Origin: Candidatus Stahliibacteriota bacterium
Lineage (GTDB): Bacteria; Hydrothermota; UBA3073
Length of the DNA stretch: 37,823 bases
NCBI GenBank assembly: GCA_030627085.1
Contig: DAOUSS010000002.1
Coordinates: 1 to 37,823 of the forward strand
Direction of reading: 5' to 3'
Shown: one piece after another, positions 7,457 through 16,187 of the stretch
Layout of the letters: each line of letters begins with the position of its first letter
Numbering within the stretch: the first letter of the stretch is position 1
Program-made: the position numbers and the translations under genes
The notes under the pieces: model-generated
What the model saw: only the letters and a program-made list of their open reading frames with translations
The model's database searches: none
What the model was told of the DNA's origin: nothing

Positions 7457-9130
7457 ATGGCTCTTGTGGAATGTGTTCCGAATTTTTCTGAAGGAAGAAA
7501 TAGAAATGTAATAAAGGCGATCACTGACGAGATTGAGTCTGTAGAAGGAGCTACGCTTTTAGATGTTGATCCCGGTAAGGCAACAAACAGGACAGTTGTA
7601 ACATTTGCTGGAACACCGGAGGCAGTGGTTGAGGCAGCATTTCAAGCAATAAAGAAGGCAAAAGAGCTTATAGATATGTCAGGGCATATGGGTGAACATC
7701 CAAGAATGGGTGCAACAGATGTATGCCCGCTCGTGCCAATATCGGGTATAACTATAGAGGAGTGCGTTGAACTTGCACATAAACTCGCAAAAAGAGTGGG
7801 TGAAGAACTGGAGATACCCGTATACCTCTACGAATATGCAGCGACATCTCCCCAGAGGAAAAGCCTTGCAGACATAAGAAAAGGAGAATACGAAGGCCTC
7901 AAAGACAAACTTAAGGACCCAAACTGGGTACCGGATTACGGACCTGCAGGCTTTGATAAAAAGGCAGGTGCAACTGTTATAGGAGTAAGAGAATTTTTAA
8001 TAGCATACAATGTAAACCTTAATACAAGGGACAGAAAACTTGCACAGAAGATTGCCCTCAACATTCGTGAAAGTGGGAGAGCAAAGAGGGATGAAGAGGG
8101 AAGGATTTTAAGAGACGAAAACGGTACGATTATAAAGACAAAAGGGAATCTTAAGTGCGTAAGGGCAGTAGGGTGGTATATTGACGAGTATAATATGGCA
8201 CAGGTATCTATCAACCTTACAAATTACAAGGTAACTCCACTCTATCGCGTGTTTGATGAGTGTTGTAAGGAAGCAGCGAAACTGGGGCTGAGGGTAACCG
8301 GAAGTGAAGTTGTCGGGCTTATTCCAAAGGACGCACTACTTGAGACAGGGAGACACTATCTATTAAAACAGGGGAAAACCGCAGGTGTTCCTGAAAAGGA
8401 GCTTATAAGGGTTGCTGTCCAGACACTTGGACTATCCGAGCTAAAACCATTTATTCCAGATAAAAAGATAATCGAATACAGGGTAGAGAAGCAGAAATCT
8501 CTTCTCCAGATGACCGCAAGGGATTTTATAGATGAGGTATCTATGGACTCTCCTGCTCCCGGGGGTGGCAGTGTATCAGCTCTCTCAGGCGCTCTTGGAG
8601 GCGCCCTCCTGTCAATGGTATGCAGTCTCACGGTTGGCAAAAAGGGATACGAGAATGTATGGAAAGCAGTCAAGGAGATGGGAGAAAATGTACAAAAATT
8701 GAAGGATGAACTTATAAGACTTGTGGATGATGACACAGAAGCATTTAATGGGATAATAACTGCGATAAAACTTCCTAAAAAGACAGAAGAGGATAAGAAA
8801 AAAAGAGATGAGGCAGTAGAAGAGGCAACAAAGAGAGCAATTCTCGTTCCTCTGAGAGTTATGCGAGAGGGCAAAAAGATACTTGAACTGTTGAAGGAGG
8901 CTGCAAGTATATGTAATGTGAATGCAATATCAGATATTGCAGTAGGTGCACTTGAGGCGGAAACTGCGGTCAGAGGAGCAGGATTGAATGTGGATATAAA
9001 CATCCCAAATGTAAGAGATGAGAAATTTAAGAAAGATGTAGTAAATGAAAGGGAAGAGATAGAAAAAGAGGCAGTTAAGATGAGAAAAGAGATAGAGAGG
9101 GTAGCGAAAGGGAGGATGATGGGGAAGTGA
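7457..9130 (+). CDS. ftcD: Bifunctional glutamate formimidoyltransferase / formimino-THF cyclodeaminase
   Basis: The enzyme moves the formimino group from formiminoglutamate to tetrahydrofolate, then releases ammonia to give 5,10-methenyl-THF. The 557-residue protein is a full fusion. The transferase part begins MALVECVPNFSEGRN and contains SGHMGEHPRMGATDVCPLVP and YLYEYAATSPQRK. The cyclodeaminase part starts near residue 350 with the Gly-rich loop DSPAPGGGSVSALSGALGGAL and ends in a charged helix. Its length is close to the animal FTCD (about 541). The start at 7457 is chosen over 7442 because GGGGGTTAT then serves as ribosome binding site, as at rpsI. No hut genes are near, so it may serve one-carbon supply rather than a histidine operon. 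A single gene with its own promoter at 7092. Confidence 0.95.
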   Translation: MALVECVPNFSEGRNRNVIKAITDEIESVEGATLLDVDPGKATNRTVVTFAGTPEAVVEAAFQAIKKAKELIDMSGHMGEHPRMGATDVCPLVPISGITIEECVELAHKLAKRVGEELEIPVYLYEYAATSPQRKSLADIRKGEYEGLKDKLKDPNWVPDYGPAGFDKKAGATVIGVREFLIAYNVNLNTRDRKLAQKIALNIRESGRAKRDEEGRILRDENGTIIKTKGNLKCVRAVGWYIDEYNMAQVSINLTNYKVTPLYRVFDECCKEAAKLGLRVTGSEVVGLIPKDALLETGRHYLLKQGKTAGVPEKELIRVAVQTLGLSELKPFIPDKKIIEYRVEKQKSLLQMTARDFIDEVSMDSPAPGGGSVSALSGALGGALLSMVCSLTVGKKGYENVWKAVKEMGENVQKLKDELIRLVDDDTEAFNGIITAIKLPKKTEEDKKKRDEAVEEATKRAILVPLRVMREGKKILELLKEAASICNVNAISDIAVGALEAETAVRGAGLNVDINIPNVRDEKFKKDVVNEREEIEKEAVKMRKEIERVAKGRMMGK

Positions 9131-9134
9131 TGGA

Positions 9135-9206
9135 AATAGTTTATTGGTTTAATAGTTTATTAGTTTAATAGTTTGTTAGTTTAATAGTTTATTAGTTTGT
9201 TAGTTG
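9135..9206. repeat. Octad array, 9 exact units, after ftcD
   Basis: AATAGTTT, ATTGGTTT, AATAGTTT, ATTAGTTT, AATAGTTT, GTTAGTTT, AATAGTTT, ATTAGTTT, GTTAGTTG: an unbroken 8-nt period starting 5 bp after the ftcD stop. The same word family is at 37202-37249 on the opposite strand. Confidence 0.92.
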
Positions 9207-9292
9207 GTCAGGTTATTTGGAGTGACAGCGTTTACGTTTAAATTTGTTGAATCCATCGACCAATAAAAAAATACGAAATTGCAATTTTTTTC

Positions 9293-9321
9293 TTGACATT
9301 TCAAAAATTAAAGTGTATAAT
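9293..9321 (+). promoter_or_regulatory. Consensus sigma-70 promoter for the glycan locus
   Basis: TTGACA at 9293-9298, 17-nt spacer, TATAAT at 9316-9321: an exact match to the consensus at both boxes and spacing. The expected start near 9328 falls at the beginning of a heptad array. Confidence 0.92.
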
Positions 9322-9325
9322 TTAG

Positions 9326-9407
9326 GTGTTAGGTGTCGGGTGATAGGTTCAAGGTGTTAGGTGAAAAATAACTCATTTTGATTTTTAATCTTTGATTTTT
9401 AATTTTA
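9326..9407. repeat. Two heptad arrays in the glycan-locus leader
   Basis: 9326-9367 is GTGTTAG, GTGTCGG, GTGATAG, GTTCAAG, GTGTTAG, GTGAAAA. 9380-9407 is GATTTTT, AATCTTT, GATTTTT, AATTTTA. Both are in exact 7-nt phase and both are in the predicted untranslated leader. Confidence 0.8.
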
Positions 9408-9538
9408 CCAGGGGGTGCCTATAGGGAATTAGGGTATGCGGCCTGGTATAAAACTATTGTAACTGTCAATTTTGGCGTATGCCCTCATACTCCTGCAGGT
9501 ATAATGAATAAGCGCCAGGTCTCGTCCTGGCTTTTTTT
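9407..9538 (+). promoter_or_regulatory. Candidate attenuator leader of the glycan operon
   Basis: Four alternating complementary words are visible: ACCAGG (9407-9412), CCTGGT (9442-9447), CCAGG (9515-9519) and CCTGG (9526-9530). Pairing one with two leaves three with four as the terminator; pairing two with three would break the terminator. A further stem, GGGTATGC (9432-9439) with GTATGCCC (9477-9484), forms with two G-U pairs and is incompatible with the first hairpin except as a pseudoknot. It matches no riboswitch class I can recall. The role in regulation is inference from the pairing pattern. Confidence 0.5.
9514..9538 (+). terminator. Intrinsic terminator ahead of the glycan operon
   Basis: Stem GCCAGG (9514-9519) and CCTGGC (9526-9531) with loop TCTCGT, followed by seven T. 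It ends 27 bp before the first glycan gene and downstream of its promoter, so read-through or antitermination is needed for expression. Confidence 0.85.
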
Positions 9539-9565
9539 ATAGAATAATGCGTTCGTAGGAGGAAT

Positions 9566-11098
9566 TTGGAAAGATTGCAGATAGAGTCTAAAGATAGAGG
9601 ATTGGCGAATGCTACATTCTGTGTAGTTTTTGCCAATGCCGTCTTTTTTCTCCTTAACTTTGGAAAAGGTGTCTTAATAGCCAATTACATTGGAGCAGGA
9701 ACAGATATGGATGCATATCTTGCGGTCGAATCCATCCCTGCTATTTTAATCGCTCTTCTTTCGGGGGCGCTTATTGCGGGTGTCATTCCTGAATTATCAA
9801 AGATAAAGAATTCAAAAGAAGGGTTGAATTTGTCCAACTCCATCTTGAACATAACTATAATCAGCGCATCTTTCATGGTGTTTATATTGATAATCTCCTC
9901 CCGTTTCATTATCCCTACCTTCTTTGAGTTAGAGAATTCAAAGATAGCGATAAAATTAAGTTATTTCTTATTTCCATTTCTGATAACAGGACTCGCGTTT
10001 AGTGTACTTAAAAGTATTGCAAACACACACAAAATCTTTCTGCTCCCTGCCCTGTCCCCTTCAATATATATTCTCATCATTATTCTATGCGTTATATTAC
10101 TCTCTCAAAGATTGGGAGTTATTAGTCTTGGCATCGGCGTCCTCGTTGGTTCCATTCTACAGGTATTATTCATATTTTCTGAGCTAAAAAAACATGGATT
10201 TCGTTATAAACCTTATGTGGACTTTCATAATCCTCACCTTTCTAAAACCGCCAGAATGACTGCGCCTTTGGTTGTTGGTTCTGCCCTTGCAAATTTCAAT
10301 GTTTTTGTAGACAGAGTAATGGCATCAAGGCTGTCTGCAGGTAGTGTTTCAGCACTCCATTACGGTTATATCCCTCTCACATTTGTTCTTAGCTTCTTCA
10401 CGGTAGCGATCTCAACCAGTATATTGCCCTATTTTAGTGAGTATGCAGCATCCAATAATATTAAGAAAATCAAGAGCACATTTATGTCAGGGGTAAATCT
10501 TTCTATATTTATTACATTGCCGGTAGCGGTATTGTTTTGGTCGATTGCTACTCCTCTTGTTAAGATCGTTCTTGAGAGAGGAGCATTTACTTCAAACAAT
10601 ACTGCGGCGGTCTCAACGGCACTTAGACTCTATGCTCTGGGGCTTCCCTTTATAGCAATTAATGCTATCATCGTAAGAGTTTACCATGCTCTTCAAAAAA
10701 ATATAGTGATAATGTTAGTTGCTATACCGTATGTTGTATTCAATATTCTCTTCAACTGGATTTTGTCAAAACCCCTTGGACATGGAGGAATTGCTCTTTC
10801 CACCTCGATTGATTATTTTATTGTCGTATCTATCCTGTTTGTTATATTAAACAGTCAGATCGGGGGCTTATTTGCAAAAAGACATCTGATTTCTTGCTGT
10901 AAAACTATCTTATGCACCTGTATTATGGCATTCTCCATTTATGCCTTTCTCTATTATTCTAAAGAATTTGCCATAGTTACCAGTTTATTATCATCAATAA
11001 TTATTGGTCTGGCGATATATTGGTTGACTGCGTTACTCATCAGACACGGAGAGATAAAAAATCTTTGTAATATATCCAGAAAAATACTCAACAGATAG
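9566..11098 (+). CDS. MurJ/MviN-family lipid-linked oligosaccharide flippase
   Basis: A polytopic inner-membrane protein of 510 residues, very likely with 13-14 membrane helices, beginning LANATFCVVFANAVFFLLNFGKG. The early segment IGAGTDMDAYLAVESIP and the late segment LRLYALGLPFIAINAIIVRVYHALQKN are of the MurJ (MviN) type in the MOP flippase superfamily. MurJ flips lipid II. Copies embedded in glycan loci are thought to act as Wzx, flipping undecaprenyl-linked repeat units. The locus position favours the second role, but it may be the cell's only MurJ. The start is a TTG closely preceded by TAGGAGG (about 3-nt spacing); a second TTG three codons on is also possible. It is the first gene after the attenuator-like leader. 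Confidence 0.85.
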   Translation: MERLQIESKDRGLANATFCVVFANAVFFLLNFGKGVLIANYIGAGTDMDAYLAVESIPAILIALLSGALIAGVIPELSKIKNSKEGLNLSNSILNITIISASFMVFILIISSRFIIPTFFELENSKIAIKLSYFLFPFLITGLAFSVLKSIANTHKIFLLPALSPSIYILIIILCVILLSQRLGVISLGIGVLVGSILQVLFIFSELKKHGFRYKPYVDFHNPHLSKTARMTAPLVVGSALANFNVFVDRVMASRLSAGSVSALHYGYIPLTFVLSFFTVAISTSILPYFSEYAASNNIKKIKSTFMSGVNLSIFITLPVAVLFWSIATPLVKIVLERGAFTSNNTAAVSTALRLYALGLPFIAINAIIVRVYHALQKNIVIMLVAIPYVVFNILFNWILSKPLGHGGIALSTSIDYFIVVSILFVILNSQIGGLFAKRHLISCCKTILCTCIMAFSIYAFLYYSKEFAIVTSLLSSIIIGLAIYWLTALLIRHGEIKNLCNISRKILNR

Positions 11099-11101
11099 AT
11101 T

Positions 11102-12298
11102 ATGGAAATTGCATTAGTTCCGCTATTTGCTGCTATTGCTTACTTTGGCATCCTCATTCCGGGGGTAAGTCTTGCTGTCACATTATTTGCTGCCTATTCT
11201 CATATCAGTATATTCATAGGACCTGTCTTCTTGCCATTGGTTGCTATTACATTGGCAAGTTTTATCTTATATAAGTTATTTAAAAGAGACTTAACTATTG
11301 CCTATCTACCCGTAAATAAATTTATATTTCTCTTTATTGCTACTATCTTTTTCTCTCTATTCTTCACACAGGACTGGGAGAGAGCGATCTACGATCTTTT
11401 TATTTTCTTAAAATCGTTGGTCCTCTTCTTTCTGATTGTCAATATTGCTAAAGACGAAAATACTATAATTCATCTTATTGAAACGGTCGTAGTTGCTGTT
11501 TTATGCGGCTCAATTATTGCATTAAGTGAGTATCATACTACCATCCATGTATTTCTATTTAGTGGGCGCACGGGTAGTGTGCTTGAGGATCCTAATTTTT
11601 TTGCTTCAATGTTGGTATCAGTTTTGCCTTTCTCTATTTTCCTCTTTAAGAGAGAAAGAAATCTGTATTTAAAATCGTTTTGGGGTGTCTGCTCCGTTTT
11701 TCAGCTCTTTTCAATAGTTCCTACCTTCTCGAGGGGAGGGATAATTGGACTAGTTGTAATACTCTTTCTTGTTGTACTACATGAAAGAAAGAATAAGTGG
11801 ACTTGGATAGTGCTCCCATTAGTTATCTTAGTCTTTGCTATAGTTGTTCCATTCGACTTTTGGATAAGAATTATGACCTTAATAAATACACAGTATGACA
11901 AAGCTATCGGTCACAGACTCCTTCTTATGAAGTCCGGAATAAAAGTATTCTCCCAATACCCAATAATAGGAGTTGGGACAGGTGATTTTATAAACGCCAT
12001 ATCAAGATATATGAATCATCCAATGGTTGCGCATAATATGTATCTACATGTTTTTGTGGAGACAGGTATTATTGGAGGCACGTTCTTTCTTTGTATACTT
12101 GGAAATGTGCTTTGGAGTCTCCACAGAGCAAAACAGATAAGTGACCTGGCTGCTTATATGGAAATCTCCCTAATAGGATTGTTTGTAACGGCCTTCTTTC
12201 TCTCTATACACTTTCATTTTTGGGTATGGGCACTCCTTGGGATTGTATCGGCATTCTTGAGGATTAAATTATGGCGGAGACCTTACTGGTTATATTAA
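11102..12298 (+). CDS. O-antigen ligase / Wzy-type polymerase family membrane protein
   Basis: A 398-residue protein made almost wholly of membrane helices, with one larger periplasmic loop in the C-terminal half. The family mark is TFSRGGIIGLVVI (about residues 209-221), followed by the loop containing HRLLLMKSGIKVFSQYPIIGVGTGDF and AHNMYLHVFVETGIIGG, as in WaaL/Wzy proteins. These transfer undecaprenyl-linked glycans to lipid A core, to protein, or onto another repeat unit in the periplasm. Sequence alone does not separate ligase from polymerase. It begins 3 bp after the flippase stop, and its end overlaps the next gene by 28 bp. Confidence 0.88.
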   Translation: MEIALVPLFAAIAYFGILIPGVSLAVTLFAAYSHISIFIGPVFLPLVAITLASFILYKLFKRDLTIAYLPVNKFIFLFIATIFFSLFFTQDWERAIYDLFIFLKSLVLFFLIVNIAKDENTIIHLIETVVVAVLCGSIIALSEYHTTIHVFLFSGRTGSVLEDPNFFASMLVSVLPFSIFLFKRERNLYLKSFWGVCSVFQLFSIVPTFSRGGIIGLVVILFLVVLHERKNKWTWIVLPLVILVFAIVVPFDFWIRIMTLINTQYDKAIGHRLLLMKSGIKVFSQYPIIGVGTGDFINAISRYMNHPMVAHNMYLHVFVETGIIGGTFFLCILGNVLWSLHRAKQISDLAAYMEISLIGLFVTAFFLSIHFHFWVWALLGIVSAFLRIKLWRRPYWLY

Positions 12299-13959
12299 TA
12301 ATATTCGGGAAATCGATACAGAATCTATGTCTTTGCTACTCTCCTTTACAGGATTATAAACTCATAGGAGATAAGTTTGACCTTGTTATTGCAGACCCAC
12401 CATCGAAGCAAATTGTGGACAGTATACGGAAATATAATTCCTCATTACCAATACTTGGATATAGAGATTTAATCGCAATGCATTCCTGTTATGAAGACTG
12501 GAATAAATGCAACTTGAAAGAATTCGCGTTTCTTCATAGTACTGACCCTGCGGGTGTTAGTGTAATTTCGTGTAATGATAGTTGCATAATCAATTGGGAG
12601 GAGGATTGGAGGGATATAGTAATAGGCTATAATTTATACAAATCAGTATACCCTGACAGCAATTTAGTAAGGGTTAACAGAGATATTATTACCAGTACAA
12701 GTTATGTGGACAAAGAGTTCAAACCTCCTCAATACTACTTAATCAAATCTGTTACAGATTCTTACGGTGAGGTAGATTTTTCAATTGTCAAGTGTGTAGA
12801 TGCCAAAACGAAGCCTATAATGCTTACCAACCAGGATTACAAAATCTTAGATATAGATACTGTGGATGACAGCATAAGTTTCAGCATCTATCTGAGCATC
12901 AAAAAATTTGGAAATACAAAGCCTGATAGTGCACTTGTGCACTTATACTTAAATCGCGGATGGTTTAATTTTGTTGATTATTCATTTATCATGACTTCAA
13001 TAGATAATAGAAAGTATACTTGCACCACCAATATAACACTTCCAACATCATATAAAGCCGGCATATCATACTATTTCCAGTTTATAAAAGATACCACCAT
13101 CTTCAGGTTACCTGCTGAGGACTTCACTTATTATACGACAAACCCAAATAATAGATTGAAAAATCCTAATTATGGCTGGTATGCAATGGATGTCACAAGT
13201 CCAGATTGGATATCACATTATGTCTCACAATGCAAAATTATACTATCTATGGGTATGGATGGCATATTTGCTGACGATGCCGCAAGGGATATACTATGGC
13301 GTTTGGATTGCAAACCTCTTGGATATAAAGAAAAAACTTGGATAGACGGGATGAATAGAATGATTTCGTTTGTACGGAAGACTATATATCCTCAAATACT
13401 TATATTCAATGGACTAAGAGACGACCTTATATTTCTTGAATCCGCCGACGGAGGAGTGATTGAACACTTCGTACATACAAACTCCGGATACCTATCAAAA
13501 AAGAATTGGGAAAGACAGATCAATACAATGCTAAAAAGCCCTCCCGGGAAAAAAATACTTGTAATTTCCAGGGGAAAGGAAGAAGACGCATCTGCAAGAA
13601 TTTTCTCCATTGCATCATATCTACTTGGTAACTCGAAAGATTCCTACTACTGCTACGCTGAAAATTACGATAGGATGGAGTACTACCCTGAATATGAGAT
13701 TGATATCGGATATCCGTTGAGTGAAAAATCAACTTTATTGGCGCTCTTTGACAAAAAAACAGGTATCTATAAGCGATATTTTTCTAATGGTATTGTTTTA
13801 GTAAATCCAGATGCCTTAAATTCCAAAGCATTTAAATTTGATGATACCTTGCATCATGTAGTACTCCATGAAAACACGTGCAAATATATCCCAATTGCTA
13901 ATTCTTTATCTCTCTCTTCCAAAAGCGGTGCAATTCTATTATATGAAAAAAAGAATTAA
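12271..13959 (+). CDS. Putative TIM-barrel glycoside hydrolase with inserted beta domain
   Basis: A 562-residue protein with no close family that I can name firmly. Residues about 35-95 (LVIADPPSKQIV, LPILGYRDLIA) and 305-440 (YGWYAMDVTSPDW, GMDGIFADDA, ILIFNGLRDD, GVIEHF) look like the two parts of a beta/alpha barrel of the hypothetical glycoside hydrolase 15/GH114-like type. Residues about 140-290 look like an inserted beta-sandwich. Candidate acidic residues are Asp330, Asp335, Asp336 and Glu398. No clear signal peptide is seen, although the first 20 residues are hydrophobic. The gene overlaps both neighbours (28 and 17 bp), so it is co-translated with the glycan genes. It may trim or edit the polymer; that is inference. 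Confidence 0.6.
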   Translation: MAETLLVILIIFGKSIQNLCLCYSPLQDYKLIGDKFDLVIADPPSKQIVDSIRKYNSSLPILGYRDLIAMHSCYEDWNKCNLKEFAFLHSTDPAGVSVISCNDSCIINWEEDWRDIVIGYNLYKSVYPDSNLVRVNRDIITSTSYVDKEFKPPQYYLIKSVTDSYGEVDFSIVKCVDAKTKPIMLTNQDYKILDIDTVDDSISFSIYLSIKKFGNTKPDSALVHLYLNRGWFNFVDYSFIMTSIDNRKYTCTTNITLPTSYKAGISYYFQFIKDTTIFRLPAEDFTYYTTNPNNRLKNPNYGWYAMDVTSPDWISHYVSQCKIILSMGMDGIFADDAARDILWRLDCKPLGYKEKTWIDGMNRMISFVRKTIYPQILIFNGLRDDLIFLESADGGVIEHFVHTNSGYLSKKNWERQINTMLKSPPGKKILVISRGKEEDASARIFSIASYLLGNSKDSYYCYAENYDRMEYYPEYEIDIGYPLSEKSTLLALFDKKTGIYKRYFSNGIVLVNPDALNSKAFKFDDTLHHVVLHENTCKYIPIANSLSLSSKSGAILLYEKKN

Positions 13960-15058
13960 GGTACTTCAAATTGTTAAAACACTCGATGTCCTTGGGGGAG
14001 CAGAAAGGATGGCTTATTGTATTGCAAAAGGTTTGGATAAAAAGCGGTTCAATATCACAGTATGTTCTCTTAAAAGGTTCTCGTCTCCAATTTTGAAAGA
14101 AATGGAAGAAAACGATGTCAAAGTGTATTTTATTAAGAATAAAAAGAAACTGAGTATGAGCTTTTACAACGACCTCCTTTCTGTTATAAGGACGGTCAAA
14201 CCAGATATTATACATACACACAATTTTTACCCAAATATGTACGGCAGATTACTTGGGAAAATGATGCCCAGGGCGAAAATTGCAATACACGAGCATGGAA
14301 CCGCGTATCTTAAAACAAGAAAGGAAAGATTTATAGATAAATGCCTTATTGGTTTTACGGATATGGTACTGGCAGTCTCAATGAGCGTCGTCAACTCATT
14401 AGTTGATATAGAAGGTATACCTCCATCTAAAATCACACTCCTTCCAAATGGCGTTGATTTAAATGAATTCAATCCAGCAAATATTCATACAAATGACATA
14501 AAAAAGTCCCTCGGTATACCTTCCTCCTCTAAGATCGTTGGAATGGTTGCTCGACTCCATAAGCATAAAGACCATGAAACCCTACTTTATGCTATGTCCG
14601 ATATTATCAAAAATGAACCTGAAACAACCCTAGTTTTAGTGGGTGATGGTCCTGAAAAGAAGAAATTACAAAAGCTGTCGGAAAAACTTACAATTTCAAA
14701 AAATGTGATATTTACAGGGTACAGAAAGGATGTTCCAGAATTAACCTCTTTGTTCGATATCGCAGTATTATCTTCAAAGACAGAGGGGTTTGGAATCAGT
14801 CTGCTTGAGGCTATGGCTATGGAAAAACCTGTAGTAGCAACTTCAACTGGAGGAACTGTAGATATTGTAGCTGATGGTGTCAATGGGTTTCTCGTACCGC
14901 CCTGCGATACAGCCTCTCTAAAGGAAACAATAATAAAGATCCTTAAGGATGAAAGCCTCGCACGTAGATTCGGGCTTATGGGCAGAAGAATTGTAGAGGA
15001 AAAATTCAGTATGGATAAAACCATACAAAACTTGGAGTATATTTATGAAACGCTGTAA
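13943..15058 (+). CDS. GT4-family glycosyltransferase
   Basis: A 372-residue GT-B fold enzyme, cytoplasmic or peripheral. The N-terminal acceptor domain has VLQIVKTLDVLGGAERMAY and DIIHTHNFYPNMYGRLLG. The C-terminal donor domain has the strand GMVARLHKHKDHETLL, GDGPEKKKL, the E-x7-E signature in KTEGFGISLLEAMAMEKPVVATSTGG, and a closing helix. The start at 13943 is preferred to 13868 because the family begins directly with KVLQIV and the longer reading lies within the upstream gene. It overlaps the neighbours by 17 and 14 bp. The sugar donor cannot be read from sequence. Confidence 0.92.
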   Translation: MKKRIKVLQIVKTLDVLGGAERMAYCIAKGLDKKRFNITVCSLKRFSSPILKEMEENDVKVYFIKNKKKLSMSFYNDLLSVIRTVKPDIIHTHNFYPNMYGRLLGKMMPRAKIAIHEHGTAYLKTRKERFIDKCLIGFTDMVLAVSMSVVNSLVDIEGIPPSKITLLPNGVDLNEFNPANIHTNDIKKSLGIPSSSKIVGMVARLHKHKDHETLLYAMSDIIKNEPETTLVLVGDGPEKKKLQKLSEKLTISKNVIFTGYRKDVPELTSLFDIAVLSSKTEGFGISLLEAMAMEKPVVATSTGGTVDIVADGVNGFLVPPCDTASLKETIIKILKDESLARRFGLMGRRIVEEKFSMDKTIQNLEYIYETL

Positions 15059-16187
15059 ACTTGACCAAAGTCTATTTGGACGATGCATAAGAGGGTTTTA
15101 CAAAATAAAAAACACTGCCTACAGCCTATTTGAGAAGAAGAGACCAGTCAATAATGAGAGAAACATTTCTTTGAGCGAGATGACCATCGTGGTAGAAAAC
15201 TTCATCGAGTTTAGGTCATCTAATTTTCATATTTCTACAGGACAAAAATGCGCTAGATATAGCACTCATCTACATTCAAACAGGTCTTATATAACTCTGG
15301 CACAGGAGAGACTTGTAATGAGTTATATCAATCTCTACAGAAAAAAGCATAAAAATGGCTATCTAAACAGAGCAATAGCAATAGGGCGATACATAGAAAG
15401 GAGCATGGCGCCGGAGGGTATTATTCCTTTTCATAAGCCCTTTTTTTATCCTCAAGATGAAGGAGTAAGTACTTATTGGGCAATTCCTTGCTTTACAGAA
15501 CTTTTTAATGAAACATCAAATAGTGACTTTTTAAGAGATGCTATCGAGTTGGGAGAAGGAGGCAGAAATCTATTGTTCGGGGATAAGTATGGATATACTC
15601 ATACACTGGGGCAAAAAATTTGGTGTCCAAATGTAAGCGCGATAGCCGCCTATGCCTATAAAAGTCTTTACGAAGCTACTGGTAACCAGAAATATTTGCG
15701 CTGGGCAAGAGATGGACTTAAATTTTCAGCGGACAAGATGAAAAAAACAGGACTTTTCCCCTATTCAGAAACAAGACCTACACTTTATATGTCCATCTAT
15801 CAAGCTATAACAATGGCTTTGTTAATGCCCTTCCTTAAGGATTCTCTGGGCAGTGAATTCAATGTTTCTGATAGATTGAGGAGGGCCTGCGCCTTTTTGA
15901 AGACTTTGATTCGCGAGGACGGTTCTGTAATGGAGCCTGAAATGACATGCTACGCCTACTTACCCAGTATGGTGGCTACCCTTGCTGTTCTGAAATACAT
16001 CGGAGAGAAAGAATACTTTGTGAGAGTTTTTAATTTTATGAAGGTTTTTTTTCAGACGAAAGCGCCGTTTCTCTATATCTCCTTTGATAAAAAACTCTAC
16101 AATGGATCTATGATAGATTTCCATGATGTTATTATGACGGAAGTGTTATACTGGCTTACAACCATAGTGGACAATAATGGAGTATAA
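15045..16187 (+). CDS. Unknown glycan-locus protein, probable alpha/alpha-toroid fold
   Basis: 380 residues without a family I recognise. The middle shows repeated paired helices with aromatic and Gly residues: YLNRAIAIGRYIERSM, EGVSTYWAIPCFTELFNE, IWCPNVSAIAAYAYKSLYE, KYLRWARDGLKFSADK, GLFPYSE, and RLRRACAFLKTLI. This is the pattern of six-hairpin (alpha/alpha)6 enzymes such as polysaccharide lyases, unsaturated glucuronyl hydrolases and epimerases. No catalytic set can be assigned. There is no signal peptide, so it probably acts in the cytoplasm, before flipping. It overlaps GT4 genes on both sides by 14 and 11 bp, so a role in making the same glycan is likely. Confidence 0.6.
   Translation: MKRCKLDQSLFGRCIRGFYKIKNTAYSLFEKKRPVNNERNISLSEMTIVVENFIEFRSSNFHISTGQKCARYSTHLHSNRSYITLAQERLVMSYINLYRKKHKNGYLNRAIAIGRYIERSMAPEGIIPFHKPFFYPQDEGVSTYWAIPCFTELFNETSNSDFLRDAIELGEGGRNLLFGDKYGYTHTLGQKIWCPNVSAIAAYAYKSLYEATGNQKYLRWARDGLKFSADKMKKTGLFPYSETRPTLYMSIYQAITMALLMPFLKDSLGSEFNVSDRLRRACAFLKTLIREDGSVMEPEMTCYAYLPSMVATLAVLKYIGEKEYFVRVFNFMKVFFQTKAPFLYISFDKKLYNGSMIDFHDVIMTEVLYWLTTIVDNNGV

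Larger units (their letters stand above)
9131..9565. other. Spacer and leader between ftcD and the glycan locus (435 bp)
   Basis: No gene was found. In order it holds the octad array (9135-9206), about 85 bp of unassigned DNA, a consensus promoter (9293-9321), two heptad arrays (9326-9367 and 9380-9407), a structured leader (9407-9505) and an intrinsic terminator (9514-9538). Confidence 0.85.

Noticed and set aside
8356..9003. A 215-codon frame on minus opposite ftcD
   Set aside because: Antisense shadow of the cyclodeaminase domain; Ser/Thr-rich, no family pattern.
9500..9505. Second promoter with TATAAT in the glycan leader
   Set aside because: No -35-like hexamer at 16-18 bp; the TATAAT is part of the leader sequence.
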